Shown here in pieces: positions 41,404-48,901 of a DNA stretch of 63,003 bases. The DNA is taken from the NCBI GenBank assembly GCA_905339295.1, contig CAJPFI010000045.1, forward strand, positions 1 to 63,003, written 5' to 3'. The notes below the pieces were generated by a model. It did no database searches, was not told the DNA's origin, and saw only the letters and a list, made by a program, of their open reading frames with translations. Both the position numbers and the translations under genes were made by a program. This DNA comes from Burkholderiales bacterium (GTDB lineage: Bacteria; Pseudomonadota; Gammaproteobacteria; Burkholderiales; Casimicrobiaceae). The stretch's first letter is position 1. Every line of letters begins with the position of its first letter.

Positions 41404-42501
41404 ATGACCGTCCCGGATCCCCGCCTCGACGCCCTCGCCGCCTGGCTGCGCCCGGCGCTCGCCGGCACGGACTTCCTGCTCGCCCCCGCCTCCGCCGACG
41501 CGAGCTTCCGTCGCTACTTCCGCGTCTCGCTCGACCGCGATGTGAACGGCGAGCGCACGCTGATCGCGATGGACGCGCCTCCGCCGATGGAAGACTGCCG
41601 GCCGTTCGTGCACGTCGCGGCGCTGCTTCGCGGCGCGGGCGTCCACGCCCCGCGCGTGCTCGCGCAGGACCTCGACCGCGGCTTCCTGCTGCTCACCGAT
41701 CTCGGCACGACGACCTACCTCGACGCGATCGGCGGGAAGCATCCGCCGGGCCGCCCCGGCGGCGCGAACCCGGACGGGGAACGGCCGCAGGGCCGCATCG
41801 GGGAGGCCTCGTCCGCGCGCGCGCATGCGCTCTACGTCGACGCGATCGATGCGCTGGTGCGCTGGCAGTCGGCGTCGCGCGAGGGCGAGCTGCCGCCCTA
41901 CGACGAGGCGCTGCTGCGCCGCGAGCTCGAGCTCTTCCCCGACTGGTACGTCGCGAAGCACCTCGGCATCTCGATCGGCCCGTCGATGCGCGACACGCTC
42001 GAGCGCACGTTCGCGCTGGTGCTCGAAAACAACCTCGCGCAGCCGCGCGCGTACGTCCACCGCGACTACCACTCGCGCAACCTGATGGTGTCGGACCCGA
42101 ATCCCGGCGTGATCGACTTCCAGGACGCCGTGCACGGGCCGATCACCTACGACCTCGTGTCGCTCCTGCGCGACGCGTACGTCGCGTGGGACGAGGAGCG
42201 CCAGATCGACTGGGCCGTGCGCTTCTGGGAACGCGCGCGCAAGGCGCGGCTGCCGGTCGACGCCGACTTCTCCGCGTTCTGGCGCGACTTCGAGTGGATG
42301 GGCGTGCAGCGGCAGCTGAAGGTGCTCGGCATCTTCGCGCGCCTCGCGCACCGCGACGGCAAGGACGGCTACCTCGCCGACATGCCGCGCGTGATGGGCT
42401 ACCTCCGCGGCGCGTGCGGGCGCTATTCCGCGCTGGGGCCGCTCGCGCGCCTGCTCGACGCGCTCGAGGGCCGCGCGCCCGCCACCGGCCTCACGTTCTG
42501 A
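41404..42501 (+). CDS. amgK: Cell-wall sugar kinase AmgK (aminoglycoside phosphotransferase fold)
   Basis: AmgK-like kinase that phosphorylates N-acetylmuramate/N-acetylglucosamine at the anomeric position in peptidoglycan recycling. The 365-residue protein has the APH fold: N-lobe ASADASFRRYFRVSLDR (family motif), hinge GFLLLTDLGTTTYLDAI, catalytic YVHRDYHSRNLMV and the metal site VIDFQDAVHGPITYDLVSLLRDAY. Residues around 113-140 (GGKHPPGRPGGANPDGERPQ) are a GC-rich low-complexity insert not expected in the family. The start ATG 41404 fits. It is followed after two bases by murU, the next enzyme in the same salvage route; lptD is divergent, a conserved arrangement. Confidence 0.9.
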   Translation: MTVPDPRLDALAAWLRPALAGTDFLLAPASADASFRRYFRVSLDRDVNGERTLIAMDAPPPMEDCRPFVHVAALLRGAGVHAPRVLAQDLDRGFLLLTDLGTTTYLDAIGGKHPPGRPGGANPDGERPQGRIGEASSARAHALYVDAIDALVRWQSASREGELPPYDEALLRRELELFPDWYVAKHLGISIGPSMRDTLERTFALVLENNLAQPRAYVHRDYHSRNLMVSDPNPGVIDFQDAVHGPITYDLVSLLRDAYVAWDEERQIDWAVRFWERARKARLPVDADFSAFWRDFEWMGVQRQLKVLGIFARLAHRDGKDGYLADMPRVMGYLRGACGRYSALGPLARLLDALEGRAPATGLTF

Positions 42502-42503
42502 GC

Positions 42504-43247
42504 ATGGGACGCGCGACCGCGATGATCCTCGCCGCCGGGCGCGGCGAGCGCATGCGCCCGCTGACCGACGCGGTCCCGAAGCCGCTCCTCGAAGTGGCCG
42601 GCAAGTCGCTGGTCGTGCGCCAGATCGAGGCGCTCGCGCGCGCGGGCCACCGCGACATCGCGATCAACGCCGCATACCTCGCGCAACGGCTCGTCGACGC
42701 CCTCGGCGACGGCCGCGCGTGGGACGTGCGCCTGCACTGGTCGATCGAGCCCGAGCCGCTCGAGACCGCCGGGGGCATCGCCACCGCGCGTCCGCTCCTC
42801 GCCGACGGCCCGGTGCTCATCGTCTCGGGCGACCTCTGGACGCCGTACGACTACGCGTCGCTCGACGCCCACCGACCGCACATCGGCGTCGGGCGCGGAC
42901 GCGCGCTGCACCTCGTGATGGTCCCCAATCCCCCCTACCATCCGGAGGGGGATTTCGCACTCGACGAGGCGCCCGGGCACGGCGGTTCCGGTCGGCGGCT
43001 CCTGCCGCATCGAACGAGGCCCTTGCCCGACGGCACGGCCAACCTCACCTACGGGAACATCGGCCTGTACGACGCCGCGCTGTTCGACGACTTTCCGCGC
43101 GGTGTCAAGCTACGATTCCTGCCATTGCTGCTGGACTGGATCGGACGGGGCTGGGCCACGGGCGAGTATTATTCCGGTCCCTGGGCGAACGTCGGCACTC
43201 CCGACGATCTCGCCGAACTGAGAGCTGCGCTTGCCGATCCGGCGTGA
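42504..43247 (+). CDS. murU: N-acetylmuramate-1-phosphate uridylyltransferase MurU
   Basis: MurU, a nucleotidyltransferase that makes UDP-MurNAc from MurNAc-1-phosphate and UTP, bypassing de novo synthesis. The 247-residue protein has the N-terminal nucleotide motif AMILAAGRGERMRPLTDAVPKPLLEVAGKSLV, substrate loop WSIEPEPLETAGGIATARPLL, metal site VSGDLWTPYDY and C-terminal YYSGPWANVGTPDDLAELRAAL. Near residue 155 an unusual GC-rich piece (DEAPGHGGSGRRLLPHRTRP) replaces the short loop before LTYGNIGLYD, so one surface loop is enlarged. It starts two bases after amgK. Confidence 0.92.
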   Translation: MGRATAMILAAGRGERMRPLTDAVPKPLLEVAGKSLVVRQIEALARAGHRDIAINAAYLAQRLVDALGDGRAWDVRLHWSIEPEPLETAGGIATARPLLADGPVLIVSGDLWTPYDYASLDAHRPHIGVGRGRALHLVMVPNPPYHPEGDFALDEAPGHGGSGRRLLPHRTRPLPDGTANLTYGNIGLYDAALFDDFPRGVKLRFLPLLLDWIGRGWATGEYYSGPWANVGTPDDLAELRAALADPA

Positions 43248-43303
43248 CGCGGCCACGACGCAATCCCGGCGTCCCACCCGGCGCCATTCGAGGAAACCGA
43301 GGC

Positions 43304-45370
43304 ATGACCGACAATCCGCTGCTCGACTTCTCGGGCCTCCCGCGCTTCGCGTCGATCCGTCCCGATCACGTGACGCCCGCCGTCGCGCGCCTGCTCGAGG
43401 ACGCCCGCGCGACCGTCGAGCGCATCGCCGCCGACGATCGCGAAGCGTCGTGGTCGACGGTCGCCGAGCCGCTCGCCGATGCGCTCGACCGGCTGCATCG
43501 CGCGTGGGGCGCCGTGCGCCACCTGAATGCCGTGGTCAGCACGCCCGAGCTGCGCGACGCGTACAACGGCAATCTTCCGGCGATCACGTCGTTCTACACC
43601 GAGCTGGGCCAGGACGAGCGGCTCTACGCGAAGTACCGCGCGCTCGCGGCGTCGCCCGCGTTCGCCTCGCTCGACGCGGCGCAGCGGCGCGTGATCGAGA
43701 ACGAGCTTCGCGACTTCCGGCTCTCGGGCGCCGAGCTGCCGGCCGCCCAGAAGGCGCGCTTCAAGGCGATCCAGGAGGAGCTCGCGTCGCTGCAGGCGAC
43801 GTTCGACGACCACGTGCTCGACGCGACGAACGACTACGCGCTCTACGTCGACGACGAGGCGCGGCTCGCCGGCCTGCCGCCCGACGTCGTCGCCGAGGCG
43901 CGCGCGAACGCGAAGGCCGACGGACGCGACGGCTGGAAGCTCACGGTCCGCATGCCGTGCTTCCTGCCGGTGATGAAGTACGCCGACGACCGCGCGCTGC
44001 GCGCCGAGCTGCATCGCGCGCAGGCCACGCGCGCCTCCGACCTCGGCGCGAGGCCCGAGTGGGACAACGGACCGCTGATCGAACGCGTGCTCGCGCTGCG
44101 GCTGGAGGCCGCGCGTCTCCTGGGGTACGCCGACTACGCGGAGGTCTCGCTGGTGCCCAAGATGGCGCGCAGCGCCACCGAGGTGCTCGCGTTCCTGCGC
44201 GACCTCGCGAAACGCGCGAAGCCCTACGCCGAGCGCGACGTCGCCGAGCTGTCCGCGTTCGCCCGCGACAAGCTGGGCCTCGCGAAGCTCGAACCCTGGG
44301 ACCTCGCGTACGCGACCCAGAAGCTGCAGAACGAGAGGTACGCGTTCTCCGACGAGCTGGTGCGCCAGTACTTCCCCGAGGACAAGGTGCTGGCGGGCCT
44401 GTTCCGCGTCGTCGAGACGATCTACGGCGTGCACATCCGCGAGTCGAAGGCCGAGACCTGGCATCCCGCCGTGCGCTTCTTCGACATCGCCGACCGCGCC
44501 GGCACGACGATCGCGCAGTTCTACTTCGACAACTACGCGCGCGAGGGGAAGCAGGGCGGCGCGTGGATGGACGACGCGATCAACCGCCGCCGCCACGGCG
44601 AGCGCCTGCAGATCCCGGTCGCCTACCTCACGTGCAACCTGCCCGCGCCGGTCGCCCGTGGCGCCCAGGCGAGGCCCGCGCTGTTCACGCACGACGACGT
44701 GATCACCGTGTTCCACGAGTTCGGCCACGGGCTGCACCAGATGCTGACGCAGGTCGAGGTGCTGGGCGTCTCGGGCATCGAGGGCGTCGAGTGGGACGCG
44801 GTCGAGCTGCCGTCCCAGTTCATGGAGAACTTCTGCTGGGAGTGGGAGGTGCTTCAGCACATGACCGCCCACGTCGACACCGGCACGCCGCTGCCGCGCG
44901 AGCTGTTCGACCGGATGATCGCGGCGAAGAACTTCCAGAGCGGGCTCGGCACGGTCCGCCAGCTCGAGTTCGGGCTGTTCGACATGCTGGTCCACAGCGA
45001 GTACGTGCCGGGCGGCGGCGGGAAGGCGGCGTCGCCGCAGGCGGTGCTCGACGCGGTGCGCGCCGAGGTGCGCGTCACCCCGTGCGCCCCGTACGACCGG
45101 TTCATGCATGCGTTCGGCCACGTGTTCGCCGGCGGATACGCGGCCGGCTACTACAGCTACAAGTGGGCCGAGGTGCTGTCGGCCGACGCGTTCAGCCTGT
45201 TCGAGGAGCTGGGCGTGCTCTCCCCCGAGGCCGGGCGGCGCTTCCGCGACGAGGTGCTCTCGCGGGGGGGCAGCCGGCCTGCGCTGGAGTCGTTCGTCGC
45301 CTTCCGGGGCCGAGAGCCCCAACTGGACGCCCTGTTGCGGCATAATGGGATGACAACGTCATTGGCCTGA
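43304..45370 (+). CDS. prlC: Oligopeptidase A (M3 metallopeptidase)
   Basis: Oligopeptidase A, a cytosolic zinc peptidase of the M3 family that degrades short peptides, including signal-peptide fragments. The 688-residue protein shows the zinc motif HEFGHGLHQ (HExxH, near residue 471), the third ligand Glu downstream (SGIEGVEWDAVELPSQFMENF), and the family C-terminal HAFGHVFAGGYAAGYYSYKWAEVLSADAFSLF. The N-terminus MTDNPLLDFSGLPRFASIRPDHVTPAV is canonical. ATG 43304 is preceded by GAGGAAACCGAGG. It lies between murU and the DUF4124-glutaredoxin gene; the gap to the latter is 9 bases. Confidence 0.95.
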   Translation: MTDNPLLDFSGLPRFASIRPDHVTPAVARLLEDARATVERIAADDREASWSTVAEPLADALDRLHRAWGAVRHLNAVVSTPELRDAYNGNLPAITSFYTELGQDERLYAKYRALAASPAFASLDAAQRRVIENELRDFRLSGAELPAAQKARFKAIQEELASLQATFDDHVLDATNDYALYVDDEARLAGLPPDVVAEARANAKADGRDGWKLTVRMPCFLPVMKYADDRALRAELHRAQATRASDLGARPEWDNGPLIERVLALRLEAARLLGYADYAEVSLVPKMARSATEVLAFLRDLAKRAKPYAERDVAELSAFARDKLGLAKLEPWDLAYATQKLQNERYAFSDELVRQYFPEDKVLAGLFRVVETIYGVHIRESKAETWHPAVRFFDIADRAGTTIAQFYFDNYAREGKQGGAWMDDAINRRRHGERLQIPVAYLTCNLPAPVARGAQARPALFTHDDVITVFHEFGHGLHQMLTQVEVLGVSGIEGVEWDAVELPSQFMENFCWEWEVLQHMTAHVDTGTPLPRELFDRMIAAKNFQSGLGTVRQLEFGLFDMLVHSEYVPGGGGKAASPQAVLDAVRAEVRVTPCAPYDRFMHAFGHVFAGGYAAGYYSYKWAEVLSADAFSLFEELGVLSPEAGRRFRDEVLSRGGSRPALESFVAFRGREPQLDALLRHNGMTTSLA

Positions 45371-45379
45371 GGAGGTTCC

Positions 45380-45988
45380 ATGGCCCGCGTCCCGTCTCGC
45401 AGTCGCCGTGCCCGCGCCGGTCTCGCCGGCGCGATCGCGCTCGCGCTGTCCGCGGGTGCTTTCGCGCAGCAGTCCGGGAACCAGGTCTACCGCTACGAGG
45501 ACGCGCAGGGCCGGGTCGTCTACTCGGACCGGCCCCCGCCGTCCGACGCGCGCAAGGCGCAGGCGAAGCGCATCGGCGCGAACTTCATCGAGACCGACGT
45601 CGTGCCGCTCGCCACGCAGCAGGCGGCCGAGCGCTACCCCGTCACGCTGTACACGTTCGCGTGCGGCGACATCTGCCAGTCCGCCGAGGGACTGCTCAAC
45701 CGCCGCGGCGTGCCGTACTCGACGGTGAACGTCGAGGAACCGGCCAATGCGGCGCGCCTTCAGGCGCTGACCGGCGAGATGACGGCGCCGGTGCTGCAGG
45801 TCGGCGACAAGCTGGTCGCGAAGGGATACAACGAGGCGCGCTGGACCGCGATGCTCGACGACGCCGGCTATCCGAAGGCGCCGCCGCCGCGCCGCACGGT
45901 GCCCGGGGCGCGTCCGCCCGAGCCGCCGCGCGCGGAGACGCTCACCGCCGCGCCGCCGCCCAAGGGCGGCGAGTATCCGGCGCAGTAG
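45380..45988 (+). CDS. Exported DUF4124-glutaredoxin fusion protein
   Basis: A 202-residue exported protein. A signal peptide (RARAGLAGAIALALSAGAFA) is followed by a DUF4124 domain (NQVYRYEDAQGRVVYSDRPPP) and a glutaredoxin-like domain (about 88-165: YPVTLYTFACGDICQSAEGLLNRRGVPYSTVNVEE, TAPVLQVGDKLVAKGYNEARWTAML) and a Pro-rich tail. The redox motif reads CGDIC, three residues between cysteines, unlike the usual CxxC; the cis-Pro TAPVLQVG is kept. Such fusions are common in betaproteobacteria. It starts 9 bases after prlC and likely shares its transcript. Confidence 0.85.
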   Translation: MARVPSRSRRARAGLAGAIALALSAGAFAQQSGNQVYRYEDAQGRVVYSDRPPPSDARKAQAKRIGANFIETDVVPLATQQAAERYPVTLYTFACGDICQSAEGLLNRRGVPYSTVNVEEPANAARLQALTGEMTAPVLQVGDKLVAKGYNEARWTAMLDDAGYPKAPPPRRTVPGARPPEPPRAETLTAAPPPKGGEYPAQ

Positions 45989-46007
45989 CACGAAGTCTGT
46001 CGGGCCC

Positions 46008-46062
46008 GTGGGTCGGGCTTCAGCCCGACGCTTTCATCCTGTGGGTCGGGCTTCAGCCCGAC
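46008..46062. repeat. REP pair E
   Basis: Two perfect plus-oriented GTGG-headed REP hairpins at 46008-46029 and 46041-46062, spaced 33 bases start to start as in array B. They occupy the 90-base gap between the convergent DUF4124-glutaredoxin and cytochrome c genes and could work as a two-way transcription end or mRNA-stabilising structure. Confidence 0.9.
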
Positions 46063-46078
46063 GCCTCCCCCGCGCCGA

Positions 46079-46897
46079 TCAATGCGCCGGGCGACCGCCG
46101 CGCGGAAAGTCCATCGCGTTGCCGGCGAACGACGGCCGCGGCGCGCCCGTCAGCAGTGCCGCGATGTCCCACGCGTCCTGATCCGCGAGCGACCCGCCGC
46201 GCCCAAGCGGCATCTTGGTCCGGATGAACGCCGCCGCGGTCGCGGCGTGCGACATCCCGGCGCCGTCGTTGAACGACATCGGCCCCCACAGCGGCGGCAT
46301 CACGTAGACGCCCAACGCGCTCCGCAAACCGCCGCCGTCGACGCCATGGCATGCCGAGCAGCGCTGCGTGTAGAGCGCCGCGCCACGTCCCGCGTCGGGC
46401 GCGCGCGAGGGCGCGGCGATCTTCGCGAAACCGCGGCCCTCGACGCTCGCGCCGGTCGGCACGCCGGCCGACAGCCACGCGATGTAGGCGAGGATCGCTC
46501 GCATCGGCTCGCCATCGACCGCGATCGGCCTGCCGTTCATCGAGCGCGCGAAGCAGTCGTTGATGCGGTCGGCGAGCGTGTCGACTCGGCCGCTGCGCGC
46601 GAAGTACTCGGGATACGCACCCGAGAGACCGACGAACGGCGCCGCGTTGGCGACTGTGCCGCCGTTGAGATGGCAGGATGCGCAATTGAGCGCGTTGCCG
46701 ACGTTGTCGGGCAGCGCGGACTTCGTCGCGTTGACGATCGACAGCCCCTGGCGCACGGCGTCGCCGAGCGGTCCGTCGGGCATCGTCTGCGGCGCGGGAA
46801 CGACCAGCGGAACCGCGCGCGGCGCCGGGTCCGCCGATTGGGCGGAGGGCATGAGGCCCACCATCAACAGGATGCCGATCCACGCTCCGCGCTTCAT
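46079..46897 (-). CDS. Periplasmic diheme cytochrome c
   Basis: A 272-residue exported cytochrome with two class I domains. The signal peptide is [22 protein letters not shown]. Heme motifs are CASCH ([14 protein letters not shown], first domain) and CSACH ([15 protein letters not shown], second domain); likely Met ligands are in [18 protein letters not shown] and [11 protein letters not shown]. The first domain resembles the sulfur-oxidation/TsdA-type cytochromes ([35 protein letters not shown]), the second a cytochrome c4/c5-like domain. Exact partner unknown. It is convergent with the upstream glutaredoxin gene and divergent from xth. The ATG at 46897 follows GGGAGCG. Confidence 0.9.
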   Translation of the reverse strand: MKRGAWIGILLMVGLMPSAQSADPAPRAVPLVVPAPQTMPDGPLGDAVRQGLSIVNATKSALPDNVGNALNCASCHLNGGTVANAAPFVGLSGAYPEYFARSGRVDTLADRINDCFARSMNGRPIAVDGEPMRAILAYIAWLSAGVPTGASVEGRGFAKIAAPSRAPDAGRGAALYTQRCSACHGVDGGGLRSALGVYVMPPLWGPMSFNDGAGMSHAATAAAFIRTKMPLGRGGSLADQDAWDIAALLTGAPRPSFAGNAMDFPRGGRPAH

Positions 46898-47042
46898 GTC
46901 GCACGCTCCCCGCTCGTTGTCGCGTCTCGCGGACGATTCTACTCCGCGGAACGCGCCGGACGCTCCATTCGCGCGGACCCCGCCGCTCACGCCGCGCGCC
47001 GCTGACGGTATCCTCTCGCTTTCGCCGGCGCAGGGCCTTCCG

Positions 47043-47825
47043 ATGAAGCTCGCCACCTGGAACGTCAACTCGCTGAACGTCCGCCTGCCGCGCCTCGTCG
47101 CCTGGCTCGCCGTGCACGCGCCCGACGTCGTCTGCCTGCAGGAAACCAAGCAGGAGGACACGAAGTTCCCGATGAAGGAGATCGAGGCAGCCGGCTACGC
47201 GGCGCACATCTACGGCCAGAAGACCTACAACGGCGTCGCGATCCTCGTGCGCTCGGGCCTCGCGTCGGCCGACGTCGTGACCGGGCTGCCCGGCTTCGCC
47301 GACGAGCAGAAGCGGGTGATCGCGGCGACGGTCGATGGCGTGCGCGTCGTGTGCGCGTACGTGCCGAACGGGCAGTCGGTCGACTCTGACAAGTATCAGT
47401 ACAAGCTTCGCTGGTGCGCCGCCGCGAGCGCGTTCCTGAAGGACGCGCTCGCGCACCACCGCGACCTCGCGTTCGCCGGCGACATGAACATCGCGCCGGA
47501 GCCGCGCGACGTCCACGACCCGGCGCTGTGGGAAGGGCAGGTGCTGTTCTCGCAACCCGAGCGCGACGTGTTCGCAGGCTGGATCGCGCTCGGGCTCAAG
47601 GACAGCTTCCGGCTGTTCGAGCAGCCGCCGAAGACGTACAGCTGGTGGGACTACCGCCAGCTCGGGTTCCCGAAGAACCACGGGCTGCGCATCGACCACA
47701 TCCTCGTCTCCGGACACCTTGCGCAGCGATGCACGTCGTGCACGATCGACCGCAACGAGCGCAAGGGCGAGAAGCCGTCCGACCACGCGCCGGTGATCGC
47801 CGAATTTGCTCGCGCAAAGCCCTGA
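47043..47825 (+). CDS. xth: Exodeoxyribonuclease III
   Basis: ExoIII-type AP endonuclease/3'-exonuclease of base-excision repair. The 260-residue protein starts [23 protein letters not shown] and has the metal and catalytic residues in VVCLQETKQ (Glu), YVPNGQ (Tyr), [19 protein letters not shown] (Asp, Asn), [24 protein letters not shown] (Asp-His) and [12 protein letters not shown] (final Asp-His). The length and all motifs match the family. It is divergent from the diheme cytochrome gene and convergent with the second DUF5648 gene, 73 bases away. Confidence 0.96.
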   Translation: MKLATWNVNSLNVRLPRLVAWLAVHAPDVVCLQETKQEDTKFPMKEIEAAGYAAHIYGQKTYNGVAILVRSGLASADVVTGLPGFADEQKRVIAATVDGVRVVCAYVPNGQSVDSDKYQYKLRWCAAASAFLKDALAHHRDLAFAGDMNIAPEPRDVHDPALWEGQVLFSQPERDVFAGWIALGLKDSFRLFEQPPKTYSWWDYRQLGFPKNHGLRIDHILVSGHLAQRCTSCTIDRNERKGEKPSDHAPVIAEFARAKP

Positions 47826-47898
47826 CCACGCGAGCCCTCCGAAGTTGCTTCGACCATGATTCGGCCTTGGCGCGATTCATTCCGACCGCAGCGCCCGC

Positions 47899-48891
47899 TC
47901 AACGCGGCGTGCACATGATTACCGCGTCAGGACCATAACCCTCGGCGATCCAGCCCTGCGACACCATGATGTCACGCAGCCCACGATCGGTGACGTAGCG
48001 GTGATTGGGAGTCCTCGTCGCACCTGCATACACCCGATATACCGGCATGGTTCCCTCGATGCACGCGCCCGTGGACTTGTCCGGCCGATAGATGTAGTAC
48101 GCCTCGAGTGTCTCGAGTTGCCATTCGTCGCCGAAGCGCTCGACAACTTCGTCGCACTCGATCGCATCGGCCGTGTAGAAGTGCGACGTGAACTTGCTGC
48201 TGAAGAACCGACAGACCGGTACCGCGCCGGACGGCGCGTCTGCGGCCGTAGCCCATGCGATGAAGCCCCCCACCGATCGAGTCCAACCCGGGAAGACCCC
48301 TCGGTCCAGCCCGTCGATCTCCGCCTGGAGCACGGTGTTGAAGTAATGGCGGAACGTCTCGTGGAAGTACTCGACGACGACGGACGGGTTGCCCGGCGGC
48401 ACGTTCTCCGCACGGACGATCGTGAAAAACTGGCGACGGTCATGCTCCAGTCGTACGATGTCGGGCGGGAGATCGATCGATGCTCCCATCAGAAACGAAG
48501 ACGTTGGCGACGAGAAGTCATTCGGATTTTTCGATGCAACGCCAGAGCCGTCGGAGCGCGATAGGTGTACTCCGCTCCCGGAGGGGGCGCACTGCAGCCA
48601 GCGCGTGTCAGCATGGAAGCCGAAATACTCGAACTCATCCCTCAACCAGGGACATGGAAGCGGCGTCGACGAGGGCGACATGTACACCAGCATGTCGACC
48701 ATCGGTGTTCCGGAAGTGTCCAGGACGCGAACGGCGTAGGGACTCTTTGGCGTGAAGAACGGACCGACAACGATCTGCCGATCTCCTGCGAGTTTCTCCA
48801 ACCGCCCGAAAGTGTCGAGCGACTGCCCGTCTGACGGCGCAGCGGCAAGCATGAACGCAAAGGGCACCAACGCGAGCAACGGCGATGACAT
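47899..48891 (-). CDS. Secreted Ig-like/DUF5648 protein, cassette 2
   Basis: A 330-residue exported protein, full-length paralogue of 6276-7280. It begins MSSPLLALVPFAFMLAAAPSDG (signal peptide), then FGRLEKLAGDRQIVVGPFFTPKS and VRVLDTSGTPMVDMLVYM (Ig-like), SRSDGSGVASKNPNDF, then the two DUF5648-like repeats: VVVEYFHETFRHYFNTVLQAEIDGLDRG and VCRFFSSKFTSHFYTADAIECDEV, MPVYRVYAGATRTPNHRYVT and GWIAEGYGPDAVIMCTPR. The ends of the two paralogues differ in one residue over the last 20. ATG 48891 has GAGGGG upstream and starts 10 bases after the subtilase stop, so the pair is an operon. Function unknown; a cell-surface or protease-partner role is inference. Confidence 0.82.
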   Translation of the reverse strand: MSSPLLALVPFAFMLAAAPSDGQSLDTFGRLEKLAGDRQIVVGPFFTPKSPYAVRVLDTSGTPMVDMLVYMSPSSTPLPCPWLRDEFEYFGFHADTRWLQCAPSGSGVHLSRSDGSGVASKNPNDFSSPTSSFLMGASIDLPPDIVRLEHDRRQFFTIVRAENVPPGNPSVVVEYFHETFRHYFNTVLQAEIDGLDRGVFPGWTRSVGGFIAWATAADAPSGAVPVCRFFSSKFTSHFYTADAIECDEVVERFGDEWQLETLEAYYIYRPDKSTGACIEGTMPVYRVYAGATRTPNHRYVTDRGLRDIMVSQGWIAEGYGPDAVIMCTPR

Positions 48892-48901
48892 GAGCCCCTC
48901 G

